64,000 nt of DNA. It comes from JAHEZL01 sp964406465. GTDB lineage: Bacteria > Bacteroidota > Bacteroidia > Flavobacteriales_C > GCA-002722245. The notes beneath the pieces were generated by a model. It did no database searches. It worked only from the letters and a program-made list of their open reading frames with translations, and was not told where the DNA came from. This document shows, piece by piece, positions 53,604 to 62,599 of this stretch. How positions within the stretch are numbered: the stretch's first letter is position 1; each line of letters begins with the position of its first letter. Made by a program: the position numbers and the translations under genes. Location: contig CAYORT010000009.1 in the NCBI GenBank assembly GCA_964406465.1, forward strand, positions 1-64,000, written 5' to 3'.

Positions 53604-56600
53604 ATGAGTGAAAGAATATTAAGAGCATTAATGCAGCTGTTTGCCATTATCGCAAAGGTAGACAGCATTAACCACGACGGAAGATCGGTGGTGAAAGCAT
53701 TCCTTAAGCAGCAACTTAGCCTCGATCAAGTAGAAAATTACTTAGTACTTTTTGAAGAATACCTAGAAAAACACCAAAAATCTTCTAAAGAAAGCGAAAA
53801 GAAAAGAAAGCGTACTTCTGTTAACTCGGTTAAAGTATTGGTGATCTGCACCGAAATCAATTCTGAACTTACCCAAAACCAAAAAATTGTTGTTCTGCTT
53901 CGCTTGCTTGAGTTTATCTATGCCGACAAAGAGATTGGTGAACAAGAAATTGAATTCGTTGAAACAGTATCTTCTACCTTCAACATTGATGATGCTGAAT
54001 TCAAGCAATGTATGGAGTTTGTTAAACTTACTCCCGAAAATATTCCAGATGCTCAAAACTACTTGGTAGTTAACAACAATAAAGATTTTAGTCTTACTCA
54101 AACCAAACACATTTTTGCCGAAACATTACCTGCACCTGTTGTAGTATTGCAGGTAAACAGTGTGGGCATGTACATATTGAGATACTTTGGTAAACAGGCT
54201 ATGTATCTTAATGGACAAGTGATTGAAGAAAGTAGAGTTTACTTCTTGAGTCACGGTTCATCGTTAAGAAATGCCAAAGTACTACCAATATATTACAGCG
54301 ATATTACGAGCCGTTTCCGCAGCGACAGTAACTTACAAGCCATTCACTTTACCATCGACGATGTTGTTTTTCAATTCAATGAAAAACAAATTGGTTTGCA
54401 CAACTTAAATTTAAGTGAAGAAAGCGGACACCTAATTGGTGTGATGGGGGCCAGTGGTGCCGGCAAATCAACATTACTTAATGTTTTAAATGGTACAACC
54501 GCTCCAACATTTGGAAGCATTAAAATCAATGGTGTTGACATCCATAAAGAAAAGGAAAAGCTAGAAGGTATCATTGGTCATATTTCACAAGATGACCTAT
54601 TACTAGAAGATCTTACCGTTTTTCAAAATCTTTACTACAACACCAAACTTTGCTACGATACACTTTCTAATGAGGCTATAATTAAGAAAGTATCTTCATT
54701 GTTGAAGGATATCGGACTCTATGAGATTCGCCATCTTAAGGTGGGAAATCCGATGAATAAAAAGATTTCGGGCGGACAAAGAAAGCGTTTGAATATTGCA
54801 TTAGAGCTGATTCGTGAACCTCAGGTGCTTTTTGTGGATGAACCTACCTCGGGATTGTCATCAAGAGATTCTGAGAATATCATGGACTTGCTGAAGGAGC
54901 TTGCGCTTAAAGGCAAGTTGGTTTTCGTTGTAATTCACCAGCCTTCATCAGACATCTTTAAGATGTTCGATAACCTATTCATTCTAGACACTGGTGGTTT
55001 CCCTATTTATTATGGAAATCCGGTTGATGCCGTGATCTACTTTAAAAAGGCGATTAACCACGTTAACGCCAACGAAAGTGAATGTCATGAATGTGGTAAC
55101 GTAAATCCTGAACAGATTTTCAATATCATCGAAACTAAAGTAGTAGATGAATATGGAAATATCACAGGAACACGTAAGGTCACTCCTAAACAATGGAATG
55201 ACCATTACAAAACAGAAATTGCTCCTCAATTAATAGAAAAAGTTGCAAAAGAAAGAACAGAAGCCAAAGAAATACCAGGCGGAGTATACAAGATCCCTAA
55301 AAAATTCAATCAATTTAAAGTCTTCTTCGTGCGTGATGTGCTATCTAAATTAGCCAACACGCAATACATGTTGATTAACTTTTTAGAGGCTCCTCTCCTA
55401 GCCCTTATTCTTTCTTACATGGTTCGCTATTACAGTACCGAATCGGTAGACGCAGAATATATTTTCCGTTACAACGAAAACATTACTGCATACTTATTCA
55501 TGAGTGTGGTGGTAGCTTTATTCTTAGGACTAACAGTTAGTGCTGAGGAGATTATTAGAGATCAAAAGATTTTAAAGAGAGAGTCCTTCCTTAACCTTAG
55601 TCGCAGTAGCTATTTGCTAAGTAAGGTGAGCATCATGATTATCATCTCCGCTATTCAAACTTTTACCTACATCATCATTGGAAATACCATACTAGATATC
55701 AAAGGATTAAATATGGATTACTGGTTGGTTTTATTTGTAACCAGTTGCTTTGCCAATATGTTAGGTCTCAACATCTCATCGGCTTTCGACTCGGTGGTTA
55801 CCATCTATATTTTGATTCCAATCTTATTGATTCCTCAATTGTTGCTAAGCGGGGTTATCGTGAAATTTGATAAACTGAATCCTTCTATTGCCTCACAAAC
55901 TGAAGTGCCCATTGCAGGAGATATGATGACCTCTAGATGGGCATTTGAAGCCTTGGCCGTAAACCAGTTTAAAGACAATAAATTTGAAAGAGAATTTTAT
56001 AGAATTGAGCAACCCATGGCCTTCTATAAATACAAAAAAGACCATTGGGTAGTAGGCTTAAAAGATAGTATTACCAGTGCCATCGACGGATTCAACCTTC
56101 CACAATACAAAGCTTATCTTGAAAACAATTTAAATCTCATTCATTTTGAAATGAAGGAGGAAATGATTAGAGTTAAAGATGAATTTAAATTTAGTTTTAC
56201 GCTTCCTGCCGAACCAATGCAACTTACTGTAGCTATGTTGGAAAGCATGCGCAAAGACCTTGAAAAACTTACCGATAATTACATTTATTATTACAACGAA
56301 TACGACAAAAGAAAAGACAATAAAACCAAATCGATGAACAAAGATGTAAAGAAATACATTGAGTTTAGAGATGCATATGAAAATGAGAGTTTAAATCATT
56401 TGGTTAAAAACGAAAACGAAACAGAAAAAATCATTGTTGCCGATGGACAGTTCGTTCAAAAAGACAATCCGATTTACCGCGATTCAAAATACTTTAGAGC
56501 GCACTTCTTTGCTCCAAGTAAAACTATCTTCGGAAGAAAGGTTAACACTTTTTGGGTAAATATAATTGTAATTGTGTCGATGAGCTTGTTACTTTACTTT

Positions 56601-56675
56601 ACATTGTACTTCGACATCTTTAGAAAAATTATTGATGGTATAGGTAATCTTTCATTTAAGTGGAAAAAACAATAA
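53604..56675 (+). CDS. ABCG-like ABC transporter with TerB-like N-terminal domain
   Basis: The 1023-residue protein has an all-helical N-terminal part resembling TerB (about 1-150, with two acidic segments NHDGRS and YADKEIGEQEIEF), a beta-rich linker, and an ATPase (about 255-480: Walker A GASGAGKST, signature ISGGQRKR, Walker B VLFVDEPTSGL). A permease follows with about six membrane segments split by a large acidic and basic insert (about 770-950) before the last helix. Order ATPase-then-permease and signature are those of ABCG/White-type half transporters. Transport direction and substrate are unknown. The downstream gene overlaps by one base. Confidence 0.85.
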   Translation: MSERILRALMQLFAIIAKVDSINHDGRSVVKAFLKQQLSLDQVENYLVLFEEYLEKHQKSSKESEKKRKRTSVNSVKVLVICTEINSELTQNQKIVVLLRLLEFIYADKEIGEQEIEFVETVSSTFNIDDAEFKQCMEFVKLTPENIPDAQNYLVVNNNKDFSLTQTKHIFAETLPAPVVVLQVNSVGMYILRYFGKQAMYLNGQVIEESRVYFLSHGSSLRNAKVLPIYYSDITSRFRSDSNLQAIHFTIDDVVFQFNEKQIGLHNLNLSEESGHLIGVMGASGAGKSTLLNVLNGTTAPTFGSIKINGVDIHKEKEKLEGIIGHISQDDLLLEDLTVFQNLYYNTKLCYDTLSNEAIIKKVSSLLKDIGLYEIRHLKVGNPMNKKISGGQRKRLNIALELIREPQVLFVDEPTSGLSSRDSENIMDLLKELALKGKLVFVVIHQPSSDIFKMFDNLFILDTGGFPIYYGNPVDAVIYFKKAINHVNANESECHECGNVNPEQIFNIIETKVVDEYGNITGTRKVTPKQWNDHYKTEIAPQLIEKVAKERTEAKEIPGGVYKIPKKFNQFKVFFVRDVLSKLANTQYMLINFLEAPLLALILSYMVRYYSTESVDAEYIFRYNENITAYLFMSVVVALFLGLTVSAEEIIRDQKILKRESFLNLSRSSYLLSKVSIMIIISAIQTFTYIIIGNTILDIKGLNMDYWLVLFVTSCFANMLGLNISSAFDSVVTIYILIPILLIPQLLLSGVIVKFDKLNPSIASQTEVPIAGDMMTSRWAFEALAVNQFKDNKFEREFYRIEQPMAFYKYKKDHWVVGLKDSITSAIDGFNLPQYKAYLENNLNLIHFEMKEEMIRVKDEFKFSFTLPAEPMQLTVAMLESMRKDLEKLTDNYIYYYNEYDKRKDNKTKSMNKDVKKYIEFRDAYENESLNHLVKNENETEKIIVADGQFVQKDNPIYRDSKYFRAHFFAPSKTIFGRKVNTFWVNIIVIVSMSLLLYFTLYFDIFRKIIDGIGNLSFKWKKQ

Positions 56676-57058
56676 TGAAAAACAAAAAATCAAATATTAG
56701 TTTTTCACTGATATCCTTAAGCATTTTCCTTTTTTTCACTTTCACTTTTTCTAGCCATGGTTTTTCATTGCCTAATTCAAGCGCTGTTGTAGAAAATATT
56801 TATACAGGCAAACAAGCAAAAGTTTCTTCTAATAAAAACGAAATCAATTCAAATAGTTTTATTGGGGAAGTTGAAGAAGTTGAAGAAAGTGAAACCGAAG
56901 ATCATTCGGTAGAATACCACTTACCAATTGTTTTCTCATTTTTCGCTTCATTCTTACACACGCAAGAATCCAACAACACCTTACTTTCACATCACCACTT
57001 AAGTTTTAATTTAAGCAGCACACCTGTTTTTATTAAAAACTGCACCTTCCTTATTTAA
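56675..57058 (+). CDS. Small exported protein of unknown function
   Basis: The start ATG at 56675 shares its A with the stop codon of the ABC transporter gene and gives MKNKKSNISFSLISLSIFLFFTFTFS, a signal peptide or anchor. The 127-residue product has a Glu-rich stretch (GEVEEVEESETEDHSVEYH), a second hydrophobic patch and a His/Ser-rich segment (LLSHHHLSFN). The His and acidic residues could bind metal or the sequence may be unconstrained. It has no recognised family. It is also just upstream of the SulP transporter gene (84 bases). Confidence 0.55.
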   Translation: MKNKKSNISFSLISLSIFLFFTFTFSSHGFSLPNSSAVVENIYTGKQAKVSSNKNEINSNSFIGEVEEVEESETEDHSVEYHLPIVFSFFASFLHTQESNNTLLSHHHLSFNLSSTPVFIKNCTFLI

Positions 57059-57142
57059 ATCATAAGTTCTATTTGTCGCTCCACAAATTATTGTGGATCT
57101 AATTTTTAATGCATTTATTTTTTTACTCAAACAGAACTTATT

Positions 57143-58744
57143 ATGAACAAGATAAATATCCCAAAAACCGGATTTGCCGGATTCAAAGAAAACTGGAAAG
57201 ATGATTTAATTTCTGGTGTATTAGTGGCTTTAATTGCATTACCACTCTCCTTAGGAATTGCTTCTGCAAGTGGATTTCCTCCTGTGATGGGAGTATTAAC
57301 CGCGATTGTAGGTGGTTTAATTGTTTCTTTCTTTGCGGGCTCTGAGCTAACGATAAAAGGTCCGGCTGCCGGACTTATTGTTATTGTTGCAGGTGCTGTT
57401 GAAGAACTTGGAAGAGGTAATAGTGACCTAGGATGGAAACTGGCCTTAGCTGTAGTTTTTGCTGCCGGTTTGGTACAAATAATTTTTGGATTACTGAAAG
57501 TTGCCCGCTTCGCCGATTTCTTTCCTTTGGCTGCAGTACACGGAATGCTAGCCGCCATTGGCATCTTAATCATGGCTAAACAACTTCACTTTGCACTTGG
57601 CGTTGCTCCTAATTTATTGAAAGGAAAAAGTCCGCTAGAACTCATCTTAATGATTCCAGATTCACTCCTTCAGCTCAATGTATATATTTTTACTATCGGC
57701 ATCGTTAGCCTTGTGATCTTATTTGGAATGCCTTTGATTAAGCACCCTGTGGTGAAAAAAATTCCAGCTGCTTTAGTAGTAATAGTGGTTGCCATAATAC
57801 TAGAAAAAACATTTCATTTAGAAGGTGAAGAATTTAAGAATTTAAATCCGCTGGTAAATCCTGGCGATTTTCAATTGAACTTCAATGTTGATTTTAGTGC
57901 TATCACCAATTCTGAACTGCTTCCTATCTTTTTAAAATATCTCTTGATGTTTGCTCTTGTGGGTACGTTAGAATCTTTACTCACAGGAAAAGCTATTGAT
58001 CTTTTAGACCCTTACAAAAGAAAATCGCACTTGAGTAAAGATGTTATGGCAGTTGGAGTTGGTAATGCTGTTTCGGGATTATTGGGCGGATTACCAATGA
58101 TCTCGGAAGTAGCTAGAAGTTCTGCCAATATTCACAATGGTGGTAAAACAAGGTGGTCGAATTTCTTCCATGGTGCTGTTCTGCTTATTTGCGTTGTATT
58201 GCTGGTACCAATAATCAAAATGATTCCTGTCGTGGCTCTTTCATCAATGCTAATTTTTGTTGGATTTAAATTGGCTCATCCTCGCGAATTTTTGCATACC
58301 TATCACCTTGGTAAAGAGCAATTGGCCATTTTTATTGCTACCATAATTTTTACCATAGTTGAAGATTTATTGGTTGGTATAGCTGCAGGAATATTGCTAA
58401 AATACATCATTCATCTTTTCAATGGAATGCCTTTTGGGGCTTCATTCAAAGCGGATTATGTTATTGAAGAAAAACTTTCTGGTCAATTTTTAATGACTGT
58501 AAATAAATCTGCTGTTTTCACCAATTACCTTGGTTTGAAAAAAGGATTAGCAAAATTACCTGCAAAAAAGAATGTGGATATTGATTTTTCTAATTGTGCT
58601 TTGGTAGATCATACTGTGATGAAAAATGTTAGCCAATTCATGAAAGACTACAACGCTGAAGGTGGTAAAATGTCTATCATTGGGTTAGGTAATCACAAAT
58701 CCTTATCGAGACATGCTCTTTCATCTAAAAAAATAATCAAATAA
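57143..58744 (+). CDS. SulP-family inorganic anion transporter with STAS domain
   Basis: The 533-residue protein has about 12 hydrophobic segments of the SLC26/SulP fold, beginning DDLISGVLVALIALPLSLGIASASG, with GSELTIKGPAAGLIVIV, and a C-terminal STAS domain (about 445-533, NVDIDFSNCALVDHTVMKNV). SulP proteins carry sulfate, bicarbonate or other anions. It is followed after 11 bases by a porin gene and then DabA/DabB, so bicarbonate is a fair guess, but sulfate cannot be excluded. Confidence 0.88.
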   Translation: MNKINIPKTGFAGFKENWKDDLISGVLVALIALPLSLGIASASGFPPVMGVLTAIVGGLIVSFFAGSELTIKGPAAGLIVIVAGAVEELGRGNSDLGWKLALAVVFAAGLVQIIFGLLKVARFADFFPLAAVHGMLAAIGILIMAKQLHFALGVAPNLLKGKSPLELILMIPDSLLQLNVYIFTIGIVSLVILFGMPLIKHPVVKKIPAALVVIVVAIILEKTFHLEGEEFKNLNPLVNPGDFQLNFNVDFSAITNSELLPIFLKYLLMFALVGTLESLLTGKAIDLLDPYKRKSHLSKDVMAVGVGNAVSGLLGGLPMISEVARSSANIHNGGKTRWSNFFHGAVLLICVVLLVPIIKMIPVVALSSMLIFVGFKLAHPREFLHTYHLGKEQLAIFIATIIFTIVEDLLVGIAAGILLKYIIHLFNGMPFGASFKADYVIEEKLSGQFLMTVNKSAVFTNYLGLKKGLAKLPAKKNVDIDFSNCALVDHTVMKNVSQFMKDYNAEGGKMSIIGLGNHKSLSRHALSSKKIIK

Positions 58745-58755
58745 TATTATTCAAC

Positions 58756-60096
58756 ATGAAACATATAATCATCGCTTTGATGCTATTTGCTTATTCTAGC
58801 TATTATGCTCAAAGCAACAATGGCGCGCAACTCAATTTAAACGGACAAATCAAGTTCAATCTAAATGAAGATGGCTCACATTATTTAAAGGCGACTTTTG
58901 TCAACCAAACTTGGTTACGATATACGCAAATGAATCCCAATTCATTGGTAAACGGCAGAAGTGTGAATGATCTTTTTGATATAGGATTGAGAAGAACACG
59001 TGCACAGTTTTTCGGACAAATTTCTGATCATGTTTTTTTCTACACTCAATTTGGGATGAACAACTTTAGTTACCTTTCTCTTAATAAACAATACGCTGCG
59101 GTCTTTTTTCACGATGTAACAGGTGAATATAAAGTAGCCAACAACTATTGCTCTATTGGTGCTGGATTAACTGGCTGGTCGGGGTTATCACGCTACTCTT
59201 CCCCAGGTATCGCCACAACACTTTTGCTTGATGCTCCTATTTATCAGCAAATCACCAATGGTATTAACGATCAATTTTTAAGAAAACTAAGTGTTTACAC
59301 CAAAGGTAAATTGGGAAAAATAGATTACAGAATTGCATTATCGAAACCCTTCGATGTATTGAATGCACCTAATGCGCCAAAAGCTATTTCTAAAACGCAC
59401 AGCGATTTTTCGTTACGTCCTTCTCAACTTCAATATCAAGCTTACCTTATGTATCAATTTTTTGATAAGGAAGACAATACCATTCCTTACACTGTAGGAA
59501 CCTATCTGGGTGCCAAAAAAGTTTTTAATATTGGTGCAGGTTTCATCAATCAACCGCAAGCCATGTGGCAACTGAATGGAGCAACCGGAGATACAGTTTC
59601 TACAGCTTTAACTGCTTTTGCTGCCGATGTTTTTTTCGATGCACCAATTCATAAAGAAAGTGGTGACGCAATAACAATTTATGCGGCGTTTCACCACTTA
59701 GATATGGGTAGAGCTTATATTAAAAATACAGGAGTGATGAACCCTGCAAATGGTGTAAGCAATTCGGCTGTAAATTTTAATGGCGCAGGAAATGCTTTTC
59801 CAATGGTTGGTACAGGTAATATCTACTATTTGCAAGCAGGATATCTTTTGCCATCAAAAACCTTTAAGGGAAAAGAGAAATTACAAATTGTAGGTGGCGC
59901 TCAGTACGCAGCTTTTGAAAGATTAACCGATGCAATGCTTATGTATGAATTTGGTGCCAACCTATACTTGCACAAAAACAACAAATTGAGTTTCATCTAC
60001 CAAAATCGTCCGATTTATTCAACGCAATCTAACGGCGACATTACCAATACAGATAGAAAAGGAATGTTTGTTTTACAATATCAAATTTCAATTTAA
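58756..60096 (+). CDS. Outer-membrane porin (phosphate-selective porin O/P-like)
   Basis: The 446-residue product has a signal peptide (MKHIIIALMLFAYSSYYAQS) and a large antiparallel beta-barrel pattern with repeating aromatic ends, such as LRRTRAQFFGQISDHVFFYTQFGMNNF and a final FIYQNRPIY ... LQYQISI. It resembles OprO/OprP-type porins. It lies between the SulP and DabA genes with gaps of 11 and 5 bases, so it is part of the operon and likely supplies the outer-membrane route for the transported anion. Confidence 0.85.
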   Translation: MKHIIIALMLFAYSSYYAQSNNGAQLNLNGQIKFNLNEDGSHYLKATFVNQTWLRYTQMNPNSLVNGRSVNDLFDIGLRRTRAQFFGQISDHVFFYTQFGMNNFSYLSLNKQYAAVFFHDVTGEYKVANNYCSIGAGLTGWSGLSRYSSPGIATTLLLDAPIYQQITNGINDQFLRKLSVYTKGKLGKIDYRIALSKPFDVLNAPNAPKAISKTHSDFSLRPSQLQYQAYLMYQFFDKEDNTIPYTVGTYLGAKKVFNIGAGFINQPQAMWQLNGATGDTVSTALTAFAADVFFDAPIHKESGDAITIYAAFHHLDMGRAYIKNTGVMNPANGVSNSAVNFNGAGNAFPMVGTGNIYYLQAGYLLPSKTFKGKEKLQIVGGAQYAAFERLTDAMLMYEFGANLYLHKNNKLSFIYQNRPIYSTQSNGDITNTDRKGMFVLQYQISI

Positions 60097-60101
60097 AAGT
60101 T

Positions 60102-62594
60102 ATGAAAAATCATCAAAACACCAAGTTTGATGAGCATGAAGTACTGCATGAATTGAAACACTATTTACCTGCGCAAGCGCCGTTAAAAGATTTCGTTCAT
60201 CACAACACTTTACATGCTTTTCAAAATCTGAAATTTGAAGAAGCACTCAAAAACGCCTCTACAATTTTCGGATATAAAACATCTTTACGTCTTAGCGAAT
60301 ACCGTGAGCTTTTCAACTCTGGTAGAATTCGAAAGGAAATTCTATTTAAAATCATATCAGAAAAAAAAGGTGCCGAGTTTATCGAACAATGGCACTATAA
60401 TTTGCTAAATAAAAATTACGATACATCTATCCATCCAAGAGTGGGTAAATTAAGAGCATTTTGGAAAGAAGAATACCACATAGATATTGACGCAACTACC
60501 CACCCTCTTTTGTACCGCACATTGGGTTCGTATCTCGATCAAGGTATTTCTATTTGGAATTTCCCTGTGCACCACAAAGGCTTCTTAGCTTCAATAAGAG
60601 AACTTGAACAAAATAGTTTCACCTCATTCTTTTCTACCGAAAGGGCAAAAAAATTATTGCTTAATGAGAACACTACAATAAGTGATTTACTTCATTTGAT
60701 CACGGGTGATGAGGCACTTTACAAAACTTATCTCTACGACCAACAATTCGCGCATCAAGGTTGGTCGGGCATGGTGTCGGCCATTGAAGATTTACCATCT
60801 ACTTTGCTCGATACCAGAGAAATCTCATTACACGATCTCATAATTTTCGAACTACTTTTGGAGATAGATGCACTCGATACCAAATTTGGTAAAACATGGG
60901 CACCACTTATTGTACGCGTTAAAAACGCGCCTAATGATCTATTTGAAGAGGTGCCTACAACCGAATTAAACGAAGTAATCAACTTGTGGCAAGAAGCTTT
61001 TGAATGGAGTTATTACGACGAGGTTCTTGAAGGTATTAAGGAAGAAAAACCCAAAGAGAAAAAAGGCAAAAAAAGTTTTCAAGCATTATTTTGTATCGAC
61101 GATAGAGAATGTTCTTTTCGTCGTTATGTGGAGCAAATGGATAATAACTGCGAGACTTTTGGAACCCCTGGATTCTTTAGTGTTGAATTTTTCTTTCAAC
61201 CCGAAGACGGCAAATTTTACACAAAACTTTGTCCGGCACCCGTCACTCCAAAATTCCTAATTAAGGAAGTAGGAAGCTCCTTAAAGAGAAAAAAAGAAGT
61301 TCACTTCAATGAGAAATCTCATTCACTTTTGCAAGGATGGTTCATCTCTCAAACCATTGGATTTTGGGCTGCAGTGAAATTGTTTGTAAATATCTTTCGC
61401 CCATCTATGAGTCCGGCTACAGCTTACTCCTTCCGACACATGGATCAAAATTCAGAACTCACCATTGAAAACAAAAATGCAAACGATATCGAAAACGGAT
61501 TGCAAATTGGATTCACCATCAGTGAGATGACTACACGTGCTGAGGGATTACTTAAAAGTATTGGATTGGTGAAAGATTTTGCACCATTGGTGTATCTTAT
61601 CGGACATGGTGCAAGCAGCGTAAATAATCCTCATTTCGCAGCTTACGACTGCGGTGCCTGCTGTGGGCGTCCGGGTTCGGTAAACGCGCGTGTAATGTCG
61701 TTTATGCTCAATCACCCTAAAGTGCGCGAAGAACTTGCAATCAAAGGAATTGTTATTCCATCGAGCACTCAATTTGTGGGTGGATTGCATGACACCACAC
61801 GTGATGAAATTGCATTTTACGATGTTGATTCATTATTTGCGGAGAATAAAGAACTGCACAAAATCAACGAAGCAAATTTCTTAAAAGCTTTAGATCTTAA
61901 CGCCAAAGAAAGATCACGACGCTTCGAATCTATCGACTCACATGCACCGGCAGAAAAAATTCATCAGCAAATTTTAGTTCGATCTGTTTCACTTTTCGAA
62001 CCCCGACCAGAACTAAATCATGCTACCAACGCATTGTGCGTTGTAGGAAGAAGAGAGCTTACCGAAGGATTATTTTTAGACAGAAGATCTTTCATGAATT
62101 CTTTCGATTATAAGGTCGACCCCGATGGCACTTACCTCTTCAATATTTTAAAAGCCGCTGCACCTGTGTGTGGAGGAATAAATTTAGAATATTTCTTCTC
62201 AAGAGTAGATAACCAAAAGCTTGGTGCAGGTACTAAGTTACCTCACAATGTAATGGGACTCTTCGGTGTTGCCAACGGTATCGATGGTGATTTAAGACCA
62301 GGATTACCTAGTCAGATGATAGAAGTGCACGAACCAATTCGCTTGATGATCATCGTTGAACATTTCAATGATGTAGTTTTAAAAACCATTCAAAAGGCTC
62401 CAGAAACCTACGAATGGTTTATCAATGAATGGGTTCACTTGGTTACTGTAAATCCCGAAACCAGAGAATTCTCTGTATTTAAAAACGGAGCATTTACAGC
62501 TTATACTCCACTAAAAAATAAAATAGAAAAGGTAAATCTAGCAGCTGTTCTTGAAGAACATCACGACAATTTACCGGTTTATTTAATCAACTAA
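60102..62594 (+). CDS. dabA: Inorganic carbon transporter subunit DabA (DUF2309)
   Basis: The 830-residue protein is DUF2309/DabA, a peripheral beta-carbonic-anhydrase-like subunit that with DabB accumulates bicarbonate. The zinc and catalytic residues can be placed as Cys331 and Asp333 in CIDDRE, and His502 and Cys517 in LIGHGASS and DCGACCG. The C-x-D pair and the 15-residue His-Cys spacing match the C351, D353, H524 and C539 set reported for Halothiobacillus DabA. HHNTLHAFQ near the N-terminus and VCGGINLEYFFSRVDNQKLGAGTKLPHNV are further family markers. The dabB gene follows after five bases. Confidence 0.95.
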   Translation: MKNHQNTKFDEHEVLHELKHYLPAQAPLKDFVHHNTLHAFQNLKFEEALKNASTIFGYKTSLRLSEYRELFNSGRIRKEILFKIISEKKGAEFIEQWHYNLLNKNYDTSIHPRVGKLRAFWKEEYHIDIDATTHPLLYRTLGSYLDQGISIWNFPVHHKGFLASIRELEQNSFTSFFSTERAKKLLLNENTTISDLLHLITGDEALYKTYLYDQQFAHQGWSGMVSAIEDLPSTLLDTREISLHDLIIFELLLEIDALDTKFGKTWAPLIVRVKNAPNDLFEEVPTTELNEVINLWQEAFEWSYYDEVLEGIKEEKPKEKKGKKSFQALFCIDDRECSFRRYVEQMDNNCETFGTPGFFSVEFFFQPEDGKFYTKLCPAPVTPKFLIKEVGSSLKRKKEVHFNEKSHSLLQGWFISQTIGFWAAVKLFVNIFRPSMSPATAYSFRHMDQNSELTIENKNANDIENGLQIGFTISEMTTRAEGLLKSIGLVKDFAPLVYLIGHGASSVNNPHFAAYDCGACCGRPGSVNARVMSFMLNHPKVREELAIKGIVIPSSTQFVGGLHDTTRDEIAFYDVDSLFAENKELHKINEANFLKALDLNAKERSRRFESIDSHAPAEKIHQQILVRSVSLFEPRPELNHATNALCVVGRRELTEGLFLDRRSFMNSFDYKVDPDGTYLFNILKAAAPVCGGINLEYFFSRVDNQKLGAGTKLPHNVMGLFGVANGIDGDLRPGLPSQMIEVHEPIRLMIIVEHFNDVVLKTIQKAPETYEWFINEWVHLVTVNPETREFSVFKNGAFTAYTPLKNKIEKVNLAAVLEEHHDNLPVYLIN

Positions 62595-62599
62595 CTTGC

